Origin: an uncultured Clostridia bacterium
GTDB taxonomy: Bacteria; Bacillota; Clostridia; Oscillospirales; Acutalibacteraceae
DNA length: 64,000 bases
Assembly: GCA_947626485.1 (NCBI GenBank)
Contig: CANQSG010000001.1
Span: forward strand, 1-64,000
Direction of reading: 5' to 3'
Position 1 is the stretch's first letter. Every line of letters begins with the position of its first letter. Of the stretch, positions 7,757 through 16,510 are shown piece by piece. The position numbers and the translations under genes are program-made. The notes beneath the pieces were generated by a model. It ran no database searches, was not told where the DNA came from, and worked only from the letters and a program-made list of their open reading frames with translations.

Positions 7757-10126
7757 TCAATCAAAGCCCTCGAAATCGGAATATCCGCATTGCTCTAAAT
7801 AATTCAGATAGGCGGGATACCCGATATCGCGCAGATCGAAAACATAATGATTCGAGCCCGTTTCCCCGTTCGTTTCCCATTCCATAAAATAGAAATGGCG
7901 CATTTCGGGGCCGACGGGTATCTCCTCGATGCAAACGGCGCTGTCGGCTTTTGCGATCGCCGTTCCGCTCGTTACGACCTTCCCCGCCGTCAGATCCGTG
8001 ACGGTATAGCTTACGCTGCGGCTTTCGCCGTATTCGTTGACGGCATAAAGCGACAGCACGCCGTCCTTCGGCTCGTCGAACATCAGGCACACGGGATTTT
8101 GCGCGCGCTTGATATAATGGTACGCCAGCTTTTTCGTGAAATAGTAATCGACGACCGCGTCCGAAAACTGCGGCCAACCGTCGATCAAATTCCACCACAG
8201 AATGCCCGTCGTTTTGCCCTTACGGATTCGGAACCGCTCGATAAAGAACTTCTTCCCCTCGGCCTGCGAGATCTGGCTGGCCTTTGCAAAATCCGCAAGC
8301 GTGCACGGCACAGAGCCGCCGAAGCGATCCGCGACGTGATTGCGCATCATGCGAATTCGGAAGGCGTTATGGCGACAGGTGTTGTGAATTTCGTCCGGGG
8401 TCTCCAGCGTCGTCGCGTGCGCCAGCCACATTCGATTCTCAATGCCCTGCCAGTCTTTATTGTCCGTCGCGGTAAACCGAAAATCGGCCGGGATAAATTT
8501 TTCGATCGACCGCTCGGACGGGCAGCCGTAATATCCGATCTCCGACGCAAAACGGCAAACCGCCGACGCATAAAACGAGCCCTTAAAGTAATCTCTGGGG
8601 CCCCACAAATGATCTTCCGGCAGAGGTCTGCCCGCGGCGAAAGCCGCTTCGTCCACATAGGGGGACGAGGGCAGATACGGCCTTGTGCCGTCGTGGATTC
8701 GAACCGCGTCTGCCAAAACCTTCCGCGTGAGGACGTTCTCGTTCGGGTCGGAGCCGATCACCTCTCCCCAGTCGCCCCGGCGGATCAGGTCGTTTTCATT
8801 GTCTCCCGCCCAGAGCACGATCGAGGGGTGCCGGCGGTAATGCTTTACGACCCAGACGGCTTCGGCGTACAATTTGCGCTGGAACTCCGGCTCCTGCGGA
8901 TAAAGGGCGCAGGCCATCGCAAAATCCTGCCAGATCATGATCCCGTTTTCGTCGCAGAAGTCATAAACGGCGTCGTTTTCGTACACGTTGCCGCCCCACA
9001 TGCGGATCATATTACAGTGCGTATCCGTCAACATCGGAAGCACGCGGGGGATCCGTTCGGCGTCCCGGGAATGAAGCGCGTCGAGAGGCACCCAATTTGT
9101 GCCCATGCAAAAAATCCGCTTCCCGTTCACGACAAAGCAAAATTCCCCGTCGCCGTTCTCGCTGATGACGGAGCTTCTTTCGAGCTTGACTGTGCGAATT
9201 CCGATTCGCGTCGTATATACGTCCAACGCGACGTCGTCCTTGCGGAGTGTCACGCTTACCCGATACAGATTCGCTTCACCGCTGAACCGCGGCCACCAGA
9301 GCTTTGCGTTGTCGATCGCCATGGTCCAATGGCCGGACGAGTGGCGCAGCGGGGTTTGGTAGGAAAACGCGGAATCGCCGCAGACGGCGTTTAACGTCAG
9401 CGTATATTCCCGGCAATCGTCGCACGACAAAGCGGTATCGTACATAAAATGCAGCTCCGCCGTCTTTTGGGCGGGATCCGCCCGCAGGGTATATCCGAAA
9501 AACTCCGTAATGCGGTCTTTTTTGCGTTCCTTTAAATAGACCGATCTCCAGATCCCCGCCGAGACCAGGCGCGGCATGATATCCCAGGAATACATGTGCG
9601 CCGCTTTGCGGATATGCAACGATTCATAGTTATCCTTGGCGGCGTTTTCCCAAACCGTAGGCGCAAATTTGCGCGCTTCGATGACCGCCGGCTTGATGTG
9701 AACGGTCAGGGTGTTCTCCCCGACGACCAGCGCGTCGCCGATTTCGATCGTGTGCGCGATCAGCATATTGTCGGCGCTGCCTGCAAGCGTCCCGTTCAGG
9801 TAGATGTCCGCGACCGTATCCAGCCCTTCAAAAACAAGCGCGGGATTTTCCGGCGTTCCGTCATACCCAAAGGTCTTGGTATAAAAACAATGCAGGTACT
9901 CGCATTCCCGGTTATAGTGATTGTCGGCAAAAAACGGGTCGTCTATAACGCCCGCCCTTTGCAGGTCGATTTCCAGATTCCCCGGAACCGTCGCGTCTAT
10001 CTCCGCGTAACCCCGCTTTTTCAGCGTTTCGATGTCCGCGGTGACGCCGTCTTTTTGCAGCCGCTCGTTTTTGACGTAGATCAGCTTCCAGTCTGCGCCG
10101 TCGAGATAAAAATCGCGCCTATCCAT
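7757..10126 (-). CDS. GH2 beta-mannosidase-like glycoside hydrolase
   Basis: A 789-residue enzyme of glycoside hydrolase family 2 in the beta-mannosidase branch. Layout: N-terminal sugar-binding sandwich (VPGNLEIDLQRAGVIDDPF, then FEGLDTVADIYLNG), immunoglobulin-like domain, then a TIM barrel with RMWGGNVYENDAVYDFCDE, the acid/base Glu in WAGDNEND and the likely nucleophile Glu in FASEIGYYG. No signal peptide, so it should act on imported oligosaccharides. I chose ATG 10126, which overlaps the stop of the upstream deacetylase by one base (TAATG) and has GAAGGG ahead; a longer frame upstream has no family similarity. Coupled translation with the deacetylase suggests the two act on the same acetylated oligosaccharide. 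Confidence 0.88.
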   Translation of the reverse strand: MDRRDFYLDGADWKLIYVKNERLQKDGVTADIETLKKRGYAEIDATVPGNLEIDLQRAGVIDDPFFADNHYNRECEYLHCFYTKTFGYDGTPENPALVFEGLDTVADIYLNGTLAGSADNMLIAHTIEIGDALVVGENTLTVHIKPAVIEARKFAPTVWENAAKDNYESLHIRKAAHMYSWDIMPRLVSAGIWRSVYLKERKKDRITEFFGYTLRADPAQKTAELHFMYDTALSCDDCREYTLTLNAVCGDSAFSYQTPLRHSSGHWTMAIDNAKLWWPRFSGEANLYRVSVTLRKDDVALDVYTTRIGIRTVKLERSSVISENGDGEFCFVVNGKRIFCMGTNWVPLDALHSRDAERIPRVLPMLTDTHCNMIRMWGGNVYENDAVYDFCDENGIMIWQDFAMACALYPQEPEFQRKLYAEAVWVVKHYRRHPSIVLWAGDNENDLIRRGDWGEVIGSDPNENVLTRKVLADAVRIHDGTRPYLPSSPYVDEAAFAAGRPLPEDHLWGPRDYFKGSFYASAVCRFASEIGYYGCPSERSIEKFIPADFRFTATDNKDWQGIENRMWLAHATTLETPDEIHNTCRHNAFRIRMMRNHVADRFGGSVPCTLADFAKASQISQAEGKKFFIERFRIRKGKTTGILWWNLIDGWPQFSDAVVDYYFTKKLAYHYIKRAQNPVCLMFDEPKDGVLSLYAVNEYGESRSVSYTVTDLTAGKVVTSGTAIAKADSAVCIEEIPVGPEMRHFYFMEWETNGETGSNHYVFDLRDIGYPAYLNYLEQCGYSDFEGFD

Positions 10127-10890
10127 TATAAACCCTTCTGCATCGACCGCACCCGATCCGCGCTTCTTGCGGGCGAAATTGCGTTTATGATTTCGATATT
10201 TGTAAGATACGCGACCTCGTCGTGGTGGGCGAGGCTTGCGCACAGGCGATCGAATTTTTCAAAATCCGCGTCGCTTGTCAATTCATAGCTGTGACCCCAA
10301 ATATAAAAGACGGCGGTTTCTTCCGTTTCCGAAAACTGCCGGAACAGCGCTTCGACGTGATCGTCCAGAAAATGACAGGTCGGATCCCACAGCAGGAGGT
10401 TTTCGGGCAAGTCAAAGCGGTTTGTCTCGTGAATGGTTCGCGCGTATCGGAAGCCGCTTTCCTTTAAAATCCCGATCATATCGTCGTTATAGGTGCCCAT
10501 CGGATAGGCGAAGCCCTGCACCTTTCTGCCGTAGATACATTCCAATATTTTTTTGTCGAGCTTGACCTGATTCGCGATGTCGTTATGCGAATAATCCAGC
10601 ATGTCGGGATAGGGATGCGTGTACGAATGCGACGCGATCTCGTGGCCGTCATACAAGTTGACGGAATCCAAATAATTGATATGGCGAACGCATTTTTCCC
10701 GATAAAACCAAAACGCCGTTTGCGTCAGCAAGCCCGAATTCAGATTAAAGGTGCCCTTCAGACCGTATTTGTTCAGGATTTCAATGACGCGAACGTCCTC
10801 TAACACACCGTCGTCAAAGCTAAAGGTCAAAGCCTTGCGCTTTCCGCCGAAAATTCCGTTTTCCATTTCAGACACACTCCGTCTCCTCAT
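10126..10890 (-). CDS. NodB-like polysaccharide deacetylase, cytoplasmic
   Basis: About 254 residues of NodB-homology fold, a metal-dependent carbohydrate esterase. Motifs seen: LTFSFDDG near residues 21-28 (catalytic base and metal Asp), HSYTH (metal His pair), FAYPMGTYND (third motif) and FYIWGHSYEL near the end. It has no signal peptide, unlike most family members that modify cell wall or chitin outside the cell, so an intracellular substrate is likely. The ATG at 10890 overlaps the preceding stop (ATGA); a GTG at 10875 with AGGAG ahead is an alternative. A paralogue with the same motifs lies at 41274-42119 in the uronate operon. Deacetylation of imported sugars is inference. Confidence 0.8.
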   Translation of the reverse strand: MRRRSVSEMENGIFGGKRKALTFSFDDGVLEDVRVIEILNKYGLKGTFNLNSGLLTQTAFWFYREKCVRHINYLDSVNLYDGHEIASHSYTHPYPDMLDYSHNDIANQVKLDKKILECIYGRKVQGFAYPMGTYNDDMIGILKESGFRYARTIHETNRFDLPENLLLWDPTCHFLDDHVEALFRQFSETEETAVFYIWGHSYELTSDADFEKFDRLCASLAHHDEVAYLTNIEIINAISPARSADRVRSMQKGL

Positions 10891-11894
10891 TCCCGGGAAA
10901 TGACGTTTCCTGTGAGATACGCTTTATATTGCGTGTTGTTGACAAGCTCCTCTTGCACGATCAGGTTCTGCAAAACGCCCCGCCCGCCCGGCTTTTCATA
11001 TCGCAGCACGGCGTTTTCGGTCGTCGCGTCCAAAAAGCCCACGTTAAAATCGGTCACGATCGAATCAAAGGCGTCGTCCGAATAAAACGCGGTCTTTTTG
11101 CCGCCGTTCGAAGAATACCAAAACGCAAAGCAGCTGTTGTAAACGCTTCTCGCGCGGCAGCTGTTCCGAAAGCCGACGCAAAACTCGTCGGAATAGCACA
11201 TATTGTACCAGTTGCTTCCGACCGCGTCGAAAAAGCCGCAGCTGTTTTCGTAATCCGTCCAGTCCAACGTATAAAGCGGGTGGACGTTGCGCAGGAAATT
11301 GCCCGCCGCGTATAGCTTTACCCCCGTAGCAACGTTTGCAATCCGCAGATTGGTGAGCGTATTATCAAAGCCTTCGATCAGGACGCCGATCGAATCTTTT
11401 TCGCCGTTGCCGACGATATTCACGTTCAAAATATCGGAATCGGACGACCGGTTGTTTGCGCCGACCTTGATGCGAATTCCGATTTTTGTGTGCTTGAGAT
11501 TGACGTCGCAAATTCGCGTTTCCCGCCCGGAATCGACGGAGATACCGGACGCCCGGCCGTTTCCGTCGATCACGCCGCCGGTCAGGCCGTAATTGCTGCC
11601 GTTGACGGTGATCGTGTTCGCCGGGTCTTTTCCGCCGAGCCGAACCATCGCCTCGCCGTCGCTCCAATCTTCGGTCGCTTTGAGAACGGCGAAGTTGGAA
11701 AGCCGCAAATCCACGCGTTTCCGGGGGTCGGCGGGCGTTAAGATCGGTTTGGAGATCCGATATTCCCCGTCGGGGAAAAAGAGGGTTCGGTTCGGATTTT
11801 CGTCGATCAGCGTTTGAATCGCATCCGAAAGGTCATCGCTCCCGCTGCCGGGGGCAACGATCACATACCCCCGCCGTTCCTGCGCCTGCTTCAT
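10887..11894 (-). CDS. Right-handed parallel beta-helix protein (pectate-lyase-like superfamily)
   Basis: A 335-residue protein with the Pectate_lyase_3-type opening (SDDLSDAIQTLIDENPNRTLFF followed by PDGEYRISKPI) and repeating short strands rich in N, V, G and D (GGVIDGNGRASGISVD, LKHTKIGIRIKVGANN) as in parallel beta-helix sugar-active proteins. No clear catalytic motif of GH28 or a PL family was recognised and there is no signal peptide. The ATG has AAGGG six bases ahead; it starts 62 bases inside the end of the upstream GH2 gene and its stop overlaps the next start. Role is unproven; a depolymerase, epimerase or binding role for an imported glycan is possible. Confidence 0.7.
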   Translation of the reverse strand: MKQAQERRGYVIVAPGSGSDDLSDAIQTLIDENPNRTLFFPDGEYRISKPILTPADPRKRVDLRLSNFAVLKATEDWSDGEAMVRLGGKDPANTITVNGSNYGLTGGVIDGNGRASGISVDSGRETRICDVNLKHTKIGIRIKVGANNRSSDSDILNVNIVGNGEKDSIGVLIEGFDNTLTNLRIANVATGVKLYAAGNFLRNVHPLYTLDWTDYENSCGFFDAVGSNWYNMCYSDEFCVGFRNSCRARSVYNSCFAFWYSSNGGKKTAFYSDDAFDSIVTDFNVGFLDATTENAVLRYEKPGGRGVLQNLIVQEELVNNTQYKAYLTGNVISRE

Positions 11895-14241
11895 CGGTAT
11901 CCCTTCCCGTTCGTTTCAGAGGTTCCTTGTTTTCGAGCTTTAAAAAGGCGGTTTTCAGGCCGGGCGCGCTTGCGTACACGGTCGCCGTGCCGACGTCGGG
12001 CTCCAGCCTTACAAGCACGGCGCATTTCCCCGCGCGCATTTGCCTGTCCGGGCAGGCGGGCGGCGTGTGGTCGGCGACGTCGGAACCGGTGGCGACGATC
12101 GTCCCGCCGTCGCAGTCGAAGGAAATTTTGCACGCGGCGTCGGGCACCTCCCTGCCGCGCTCGTCCACGCAGCTGCAACCAAGCAGCGCGTAACCGTCCG
12201 CCGCGGGCTCCATCTGGCAGGCAAGCCGCAGCGCCGAAGCCGCGCCGGACGTTTCGCGCGTGTCGCTTGCGACCTCTACGCCGTTTTGATAGCCCTTTAC
12301 GGTAAGTCGACCCGCCTGATAGGCGACCCGCCACTCCGCATGGCCGTATTGCTCTACCGCAACGCGGCCGATCAGCGCATCGTTCAGATACAGCGCGGCT
12401 TCGTCGCAGTTTGTATAGGCGCGGACGTAAATCGGCTCGCCCTCTCTGCCGGTATGGTTCCAATGCGGCAGCAGATAGATCATCGGGGCGTCCGTCCAAT
12501 TCGCCCTGTTTTGATAAAAGGCCGCTTTGCGCTGCAAATACAGGTCGACCGCGCCGGTCTGCGCGCAGACGCGCGGCCAGACCGATTCGCCGCGATATTC
12601 GATCCCCGTCCATTGAAACGCGCCGCATATCCAGGGGCGCGCGGCGACATGCTTCCACGTTTCCTCGATGCTTCGGGACCATTCGAATTCGCGGTCTTTA
12701 TCGAACTCGTTGATATAGCCGCGTTTCGGGCAATCCGCAAGATACCAGCCTCTCGTGGAGCCCGTCGAGCAGCATTCCGAGACAAAAAACGGCATCTGCG
12801 GATATTTTTGATGTAAGGCGTCGTGCTTTTCCAGGCTGTAATTGATGCCGATCAAATCCAGCTGCGCATAAACCATCGTGTGCAGGGGGTCGTGAGAGAC
12901 GCCCATGGTGACGGGACGCGATTTGTCCAGGCGCCGGATCGCCGCTCTCATTTTGCCGGCGATCTTCTGCCCGCGCTTTTCCAGCGTGATAAATTCCTCG
13001 TTCCCCATCGACCACATGATGACGGAAGGCCGGTTGCGATCCCGTTTGATCAGCCATTCGAGCGACCGAATATTTTCGTCGTTTGCAATAAACCACCGGA
13101 TTTCATCCATGACGAGGAAGCCGAGCTCGTCCAGGGCGTCCATCGTAGCGGTGTCGTGCGGATAATGCACGGTTCGAAAGCCGTTTGCGCCCATTTCCTT
13201 CATCATTTCGAGCTTGTATCTTTGAATGCTTTCCGGCACGGCGACGCCGGTCAGGCCGAAATCCTGATGATTGCAGACGCCTTTGACTTTTATGCTGCGC
13301 CCGTTTAAGAACAGCCCCTTTTCGCTGTCAAAGCGAACCTCCCGGAAGCCGAAGCGGGTGACCGATTCGTCCGTCTGCCGCCCGTCCGCATAAATGCGGG
13401 TCACCGCCCTGTGCAGAAAGGGGTCGTCGACGTCCCAAAGGCGGGGATTTTCGACCGAAACGTGAGCGTTCACCGTCGTTTTGGAGTAGGGCTCGATTTC
13501 GGCGTGATTTTCCAAGGTGGCAATTACGCGATCGTCTTCCCCGAGGATTTCCGTTTGCACCAAAACGGCGGCGGCTTTTTCGCCGTCGTTCCGCAGGGTC
13601 GTCTCAACCGGCACGTCCCAGGTCTCTCCGCCGCGCTTTTGCGGGCACAAATAGACGCCGAAGCGGTCGATCGAGACCTTTTCGCTGATCTCCAGCCAAA
13701 CGTCCCGGTAAATTCCGCAGCCGGGATACCACCAGCCCTCGTGCTTTTCGGTGTTTACGTATACGGCGATCAGATTTTCCTTTTCGGGATAGACGTAATC
13801 GGAAATATCGAGCTCAAAGGAAGCGTGCCCGTCGAAGCTTCTGCCCGCCAGGCAGCCGTTTACATAGACGGTCGCGCAGCCGATAATACCCTCGAAATAA
13901 AGCGTGACCCGTTTTTCACATTCCCCTTCGCGAAGGGTAAAGCGTTTGCGATACCATGCGTTTTGGGGTGCAAGAAAGCCGAAGGCCTCGTTGTTGTTCC
14001 TGTCCGGAACCTGCGAGATCATGTAATCGTGCGGCAGATCCACCACTTCCCACGTGCCCAGCACGCACTCGGTGTTCGGGCCGTAAGAATTCGATTCCTC
14101 CTGAAACGACTCGGCGGACGGACCCCACACCTGCGAGCGGGTCTTCGCCGCAGAAACGATGGGTTCTTTTTTGGTCGGCAACGGGATTTTTATGTCCCCC
14201 AGATGAAATCTCCAACCATCGTTCAGTTTGTATTTTACCAT
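11833..14241 (-). CDS. GH2 beta-galactosidase/glucuronidase-like glycoside hydrolase
   Basis: An 802-residue GH2 enzyme with the full domain order: sugar-binding domain (LPHDYMI, NAWYRKRFTL, FEGIIGCATVYVNG), immunoglobulin-like domain ending FGFREVRFD, then the barrel with KGVCNHQDFG, FRTVHYPHD, acid/base Glu in MWSMGNEE and nucleophile Glu in FFVSECCS. Two further beta domains follow (residues from about 580). No signal peptide, so cytoplasmic. AGGGG lies ten bases before the ATG. The C-terminal tail overlaps the beta-helix gene by 62 bases and is Arg-rich and unlike the family, which may mean that a frameshift lengthened it. Galactoside versus glucuronide specificity cannot be settled by reading. 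Confidence 0.87.
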   Translation of the reverse strand: MVKYKLNDGWRFHLGDIKIPLPTKKEPIVSAAKTRSQVWGPSAESFQEESNSYGPNTECVLGTWEVVDLPHDYMISQVPDRNNNEAFGFLAPQNAWYRKRFTLREGECEKRVTLYFEGIIGCATVYVNGCLAGRSFDGHASFELDISDYVYPEKENLIAVYVNTEKHEGWWYPGCGIYRDVWLEISEKVSIDRFGVYLCPQKRGGETWDVPVETTLRNDGEKAAAVLVQTEILGEDDRVIATLENHAEIEPYSKTTVNAHVSVENPRLWDVDDPFLHRAVTRIYADGRQTDESVTRFGFREVRFDSEKGLFLNGRSIKVKGVCNHQDFGLTGVAVPESIQRYKLEMMKEMGANGFRTVHYPHDTATMDALDELGFLVMDEIRWFIANDENIRSLEWLIKRDRNRPSVIMWSMGNEEFITLEKRGQKIAGKMRAAIRRLDKSRPVTMGVSHDPLHTMVYAQLDLIGINYSLEKHDALHQKYPQMPFFVSECCSTGSTRGWYLADCPKRGYINEFDKDREFEWSRSIEETWKHVAARPWICGAFQWTGIEYRGESVWPRVCAQTGAVDLYLQRKAAFYQNRANWTDAPMIYLLPHWNHTGREGEPIYVRAYTNCDEAALYLNDALIGRVAVEQYGHAEWRVAYQAGRLTVKGYQNGVEVASDTRETSGAASALRLACQMEPAADGYALLGCSCVDERGREVPDAACKISFDCDGGTIVATGSDVADHTPPACPDRQMRAGKCAVLVRLEPDVGTATVYASAPGLKTAFLKLENKEPLKRTGRDTDEAGAGTAGVCDRCPRQRER

Positions 14242-14279
14242 GTATGATTCCCCTATTGAAGCGCAAGCGCGCCTGGCTT

Positions 14280-15167
14280 TCAGGTATAAGATTTATATTT
14301 CTCCCGGAAATCGCCGGGCGTTAAACCGCTCTTTTTATGAAAGATCCTGTAAAAATAGAGCGTGTCCTCATATCCGACCATCTGCGCAATTTCCTTGGTC
14401 GACAGATCCGTCGTGAGCAAAAGGCTTTTCGCCATCTCGATGCGGACGTTCTGCCGGAAGGCAAACGGCGACGAGCCGGTTCGCTCCTTAAAAACGGTGA
14501 TAAAGTGCGAGGTGCTTAAGTTGCACATTTTCGCGTAATCGCTGTTTGTATAGTTGGTGCGCAGATCGGTGTACATCGAACTGATTACGTTATCGAGAAT
14601 TTTCATTCGCGTATGATCCCGTTTTCTTGTTTGCGAATGGGACAGGCGCGACAGGTGAGTCAGAAGCTGCATGAGCAGCCCCGAGCACATCTTCTCGTAA
14701 TTTGCTTCCCGGATCCTGCTTTCCTGAAAAATTTCCATGAAATATTCTTCGGCTTTCGAGTCGATGCCGACCGTATAGATCGGTTCGTTCCACAAATCGA
14801 GCCGCTTTAAAAATTCCACGGCGCCCGTCCCCGTGAAGTGCATCCAGTATACCTTCGCGTTCTTTTGCGCGTGCACGATAAAATGGTGCGGCTCTCCCGG
14901 CTTGATGATCGCGATTTGTCCGGGGATCAGGGTGTATTCCTTCCCGCTGAAATAAAAGGTGGTGTCGCCGACCGTTGCGTAAAATATCTCAAAATCCGTT
15001 CGCGCGGGCCGCATGCAGTCCACGCTGTTTTTTCTGGCTTCGGTATATCCGCATTCGTTTACGTACATGTATTCGTCGGTCGGAACGTCGCTTGAGGAAT
15101 ACCCTTCCGGGAAGACGTACGACGCGCAGATCACACCCTCGTACCTCGGGGTAAAATCGTCCTTCAT
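14280..15167 (-). CDS. AraC-family transcriptional regulator
   Basis: A 295-residue regulator with an N-terminal cupin sensor (PGEPHHFIVHAQ within YTLIPGQIAIIKPGE) and a C-terminal pair of helix-turn-helix motifs (YAKMCNLSTSHFITVFKERT and KEIAQMVGYEDTLYFYRIFH), typical of sugar-responsive AraC activators. ATG 15167 follows GGAGGG by seven bases. It stands between the GH5 lipoprotein gene and the GH2 gene, all in one direction, so it probably controls the surrounding degradation and transport genes. The 13-bp perfect palindrome 42 bases upstream could be its operator. Confidence 0.9.
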   Translation of the reverse strand: MKDDFTPRYEGVICASYVFPEGYSSSDVPTDEYMYVNECGYTEARKNSVDCMRPARTDFEIFYATVGDTTFYFSGKEYTLIPGQIAIIKPGEPHHFIVHAQKNAKVYWMHFTGTGAVEFLKRLDLWNEPIYTVGIDSKAEEYFMEIFQESRIREANYEKMCSGLLMQLLTHLSRLSHSQTRKRDHTRMKILDNVISSMYTDLRTNYTNSDYAKMCNLSTSHFITVFKERTGSSPFAFRQNVRIEMAKSLLLTTDLSTKEIAQMVGYEDTLYFYRIFHKKSGLTPGDFREKYKSYT

Positions 15168-15208
15168 TCTCTTACCCTCCGTTCGGAATCGGTTCGGCTC
15201 ATCCGTTC

Positions 15209-15244
15209 GATGTGGGATAAACCGTTTCCGATTTATCCCACATC
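15209..15244. promoter_or_regulatory. Perfect 13-bp inverted repeat upstream of the AraC gene
   Basis: GATGTGGGATAAA (15209-15221) and TTTATCCCACATC (15232-15244) are exact complements around ten bases. No T-tract follows on either strand, so it is a poor terminator. It may be an operator for the adjacent regulator or an intercistronic RNA hairpin between the GH5 and AraC genes. Confidence 0.55.
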
Positions 15245-15256
15245 TTGTGCTGCGGA

Positions 15257-16510
15257 TTATTTCGTCAGGGCGTCGACAACGCCGTCGGCCGTCCATTCGT
15301 CCTTCTCGATGTTGTAAATGCCGAAGCCCGTGCTGAACTCGAACCAGCACCAGCCCACCTTGTATTTCTCGGAAAGCTCGTTGATCAGCTCGGCATATTT
15401 CCGGCGATCCTGCGCGTCGGCCTTGTTGGTGACGCCGAATTCGCCGATCCAGACGGGGCGCCCCGTCCTCTCCTGAAATGCGGCGATTTGTGCGAATTCT
15501 GCTTCCAGCTCGGCGCGCACGTCATCGTCGTAGGGGCGGGTCTTTGAAAATTCGTCGCTCAGCCAATCGGTGCCCTGATGGGTAAACGTATAGGGCTCAT
15601 AGGTGTGCACCGACAGAATAATGTTGTCGTCGTCGGGCAGCGTCGTTTCGTTCAACATGGACACGGCGTTGTTGAGCTTCGTCGCGTGCACGATCAGCCG
15701 GTTCGGGTTGGTCTTGCGGATGATTTCGATCGCCTCTTCCTGCAAGATCATGCTTCTCGTGGGGTTGATCGGGTCGGGCGCGTTCCGCACGGTGTTGGGG
15801 TTGCCCGGCTCGTTGATCAGCTCAAACACAAGCCCCGACGGATAGCTTTGATAATGCACCGACAGCTGTTCCCAGATTTTAAGATACTTTTCCCGGTTGA
15901 CCGTGTAATTCTTTTGCAGCACGCCGAAATGGTGGAAGTCGAGCACGATCTTGAGCCCCGCGCTCAGCGCGGTATTGATGATCGTATCGATCATTCGCAG
16001 GGCTTCCTCGTCGATCGGATAATTCGGCGCGTCGTTCAGATTCGTATAGTCGAAAAAGTCGACCGGCAGCCGGACGTGATCGAAGCCCTTTTCCCGCAGC
16101 GCGTCATAATACTTCGATTGAAAGATCCAGTGATCGTAACCGACGTTGTTGTGCATCTCAAACAGTGAGAAATTGACGCCCTGCTTCAGGGGATTTTTCT
16201 CGGCGTCATACGGCGCGTCCTCTACGGTGGTGATTACTTTTTCTTCGGTTACCGTCGTCGAGCCCGCGGTTCCGTTCCCGGCGGAATTGCTCTCCGGCGC
16301 GGGGGCGAAAGCGGCGTCGTCGTCCGAGGACGTCGGTTCGAAAGAATCGTCGTCGAGCGGCTCCGAACCGGTCGGCGTCTGCGACGAGGAGACGTCGGAG
16401 GAATTGTCAACCGGGGTTTCCTGCGCGGGTCTGCCGCAGCCGACGAAGGAGAGCAGCATCGCCGCCGCAAGCAGCAGCGCGCAAATTTTAAGCAGCCGGT
16501 TCTTGTTCAT
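15257..16510 (-). CDS. GH5 endoglucanase/mannanase-like surface lipoprotein
   Basis: A 417-residue secreted lipoprotein: basic start, hydrophobic stretch, lipobox SFVGC with Cys at about 25, an acidic Ser/Thr/Asp linker to about residue 110, then a GH5 barrel. Catalytic features: DHVRLPVDFFDY, VLDFHHF, acid/base Glu in FELINEPGN and nucleophile Glu in WIGEFGV. The fold and motifs fit cellulase-type GH5 (endo-beta-glucanase or mannanase), cutting polysaccharide at the cell surface for uptake by the ABC systems. The ATG overlaps the stop of the upstream InlB-repeat gene by one base (TAATG), so the two are translationally coupled. Confidence 0.88.
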   Translation of the reverse strand: MNKNRLLKICALLLAAAMLLSFVGCGRPAQETPVDNSSDVSSSQTPTGSEPLDDDSFEPTSSDDDAAFAPAPESNSAGNGTAGSTTVTEEKVITTVEDAPYDAEKNPLKQGVNFSLFEMHNNVGYDHWIFQSKYYDALREKGFDHVRLPVDFFDYTNLNDAPNYPIDEEALRMIDTIINTALSAGLKIVLDFHHFGVLQKNYTVNREKYLKIWEQLSVHYQSYPSGLVFELINEPGNPNTVRNAPDPINPTRSMILQEEAIEIIRKTNPNRLIVHATKLNNAVSMLNETTLPDDDNIILSVHTYEPYTFTHQGTDWLSDEFSKTRPYDDDVRAELEAEFAQIAAFQERTGRPVWIGEFGVTNKADAQDRRKYAELINELSEKYKVGWCWFEFSTGFGIYNIEKDEWTADGVVDALTK

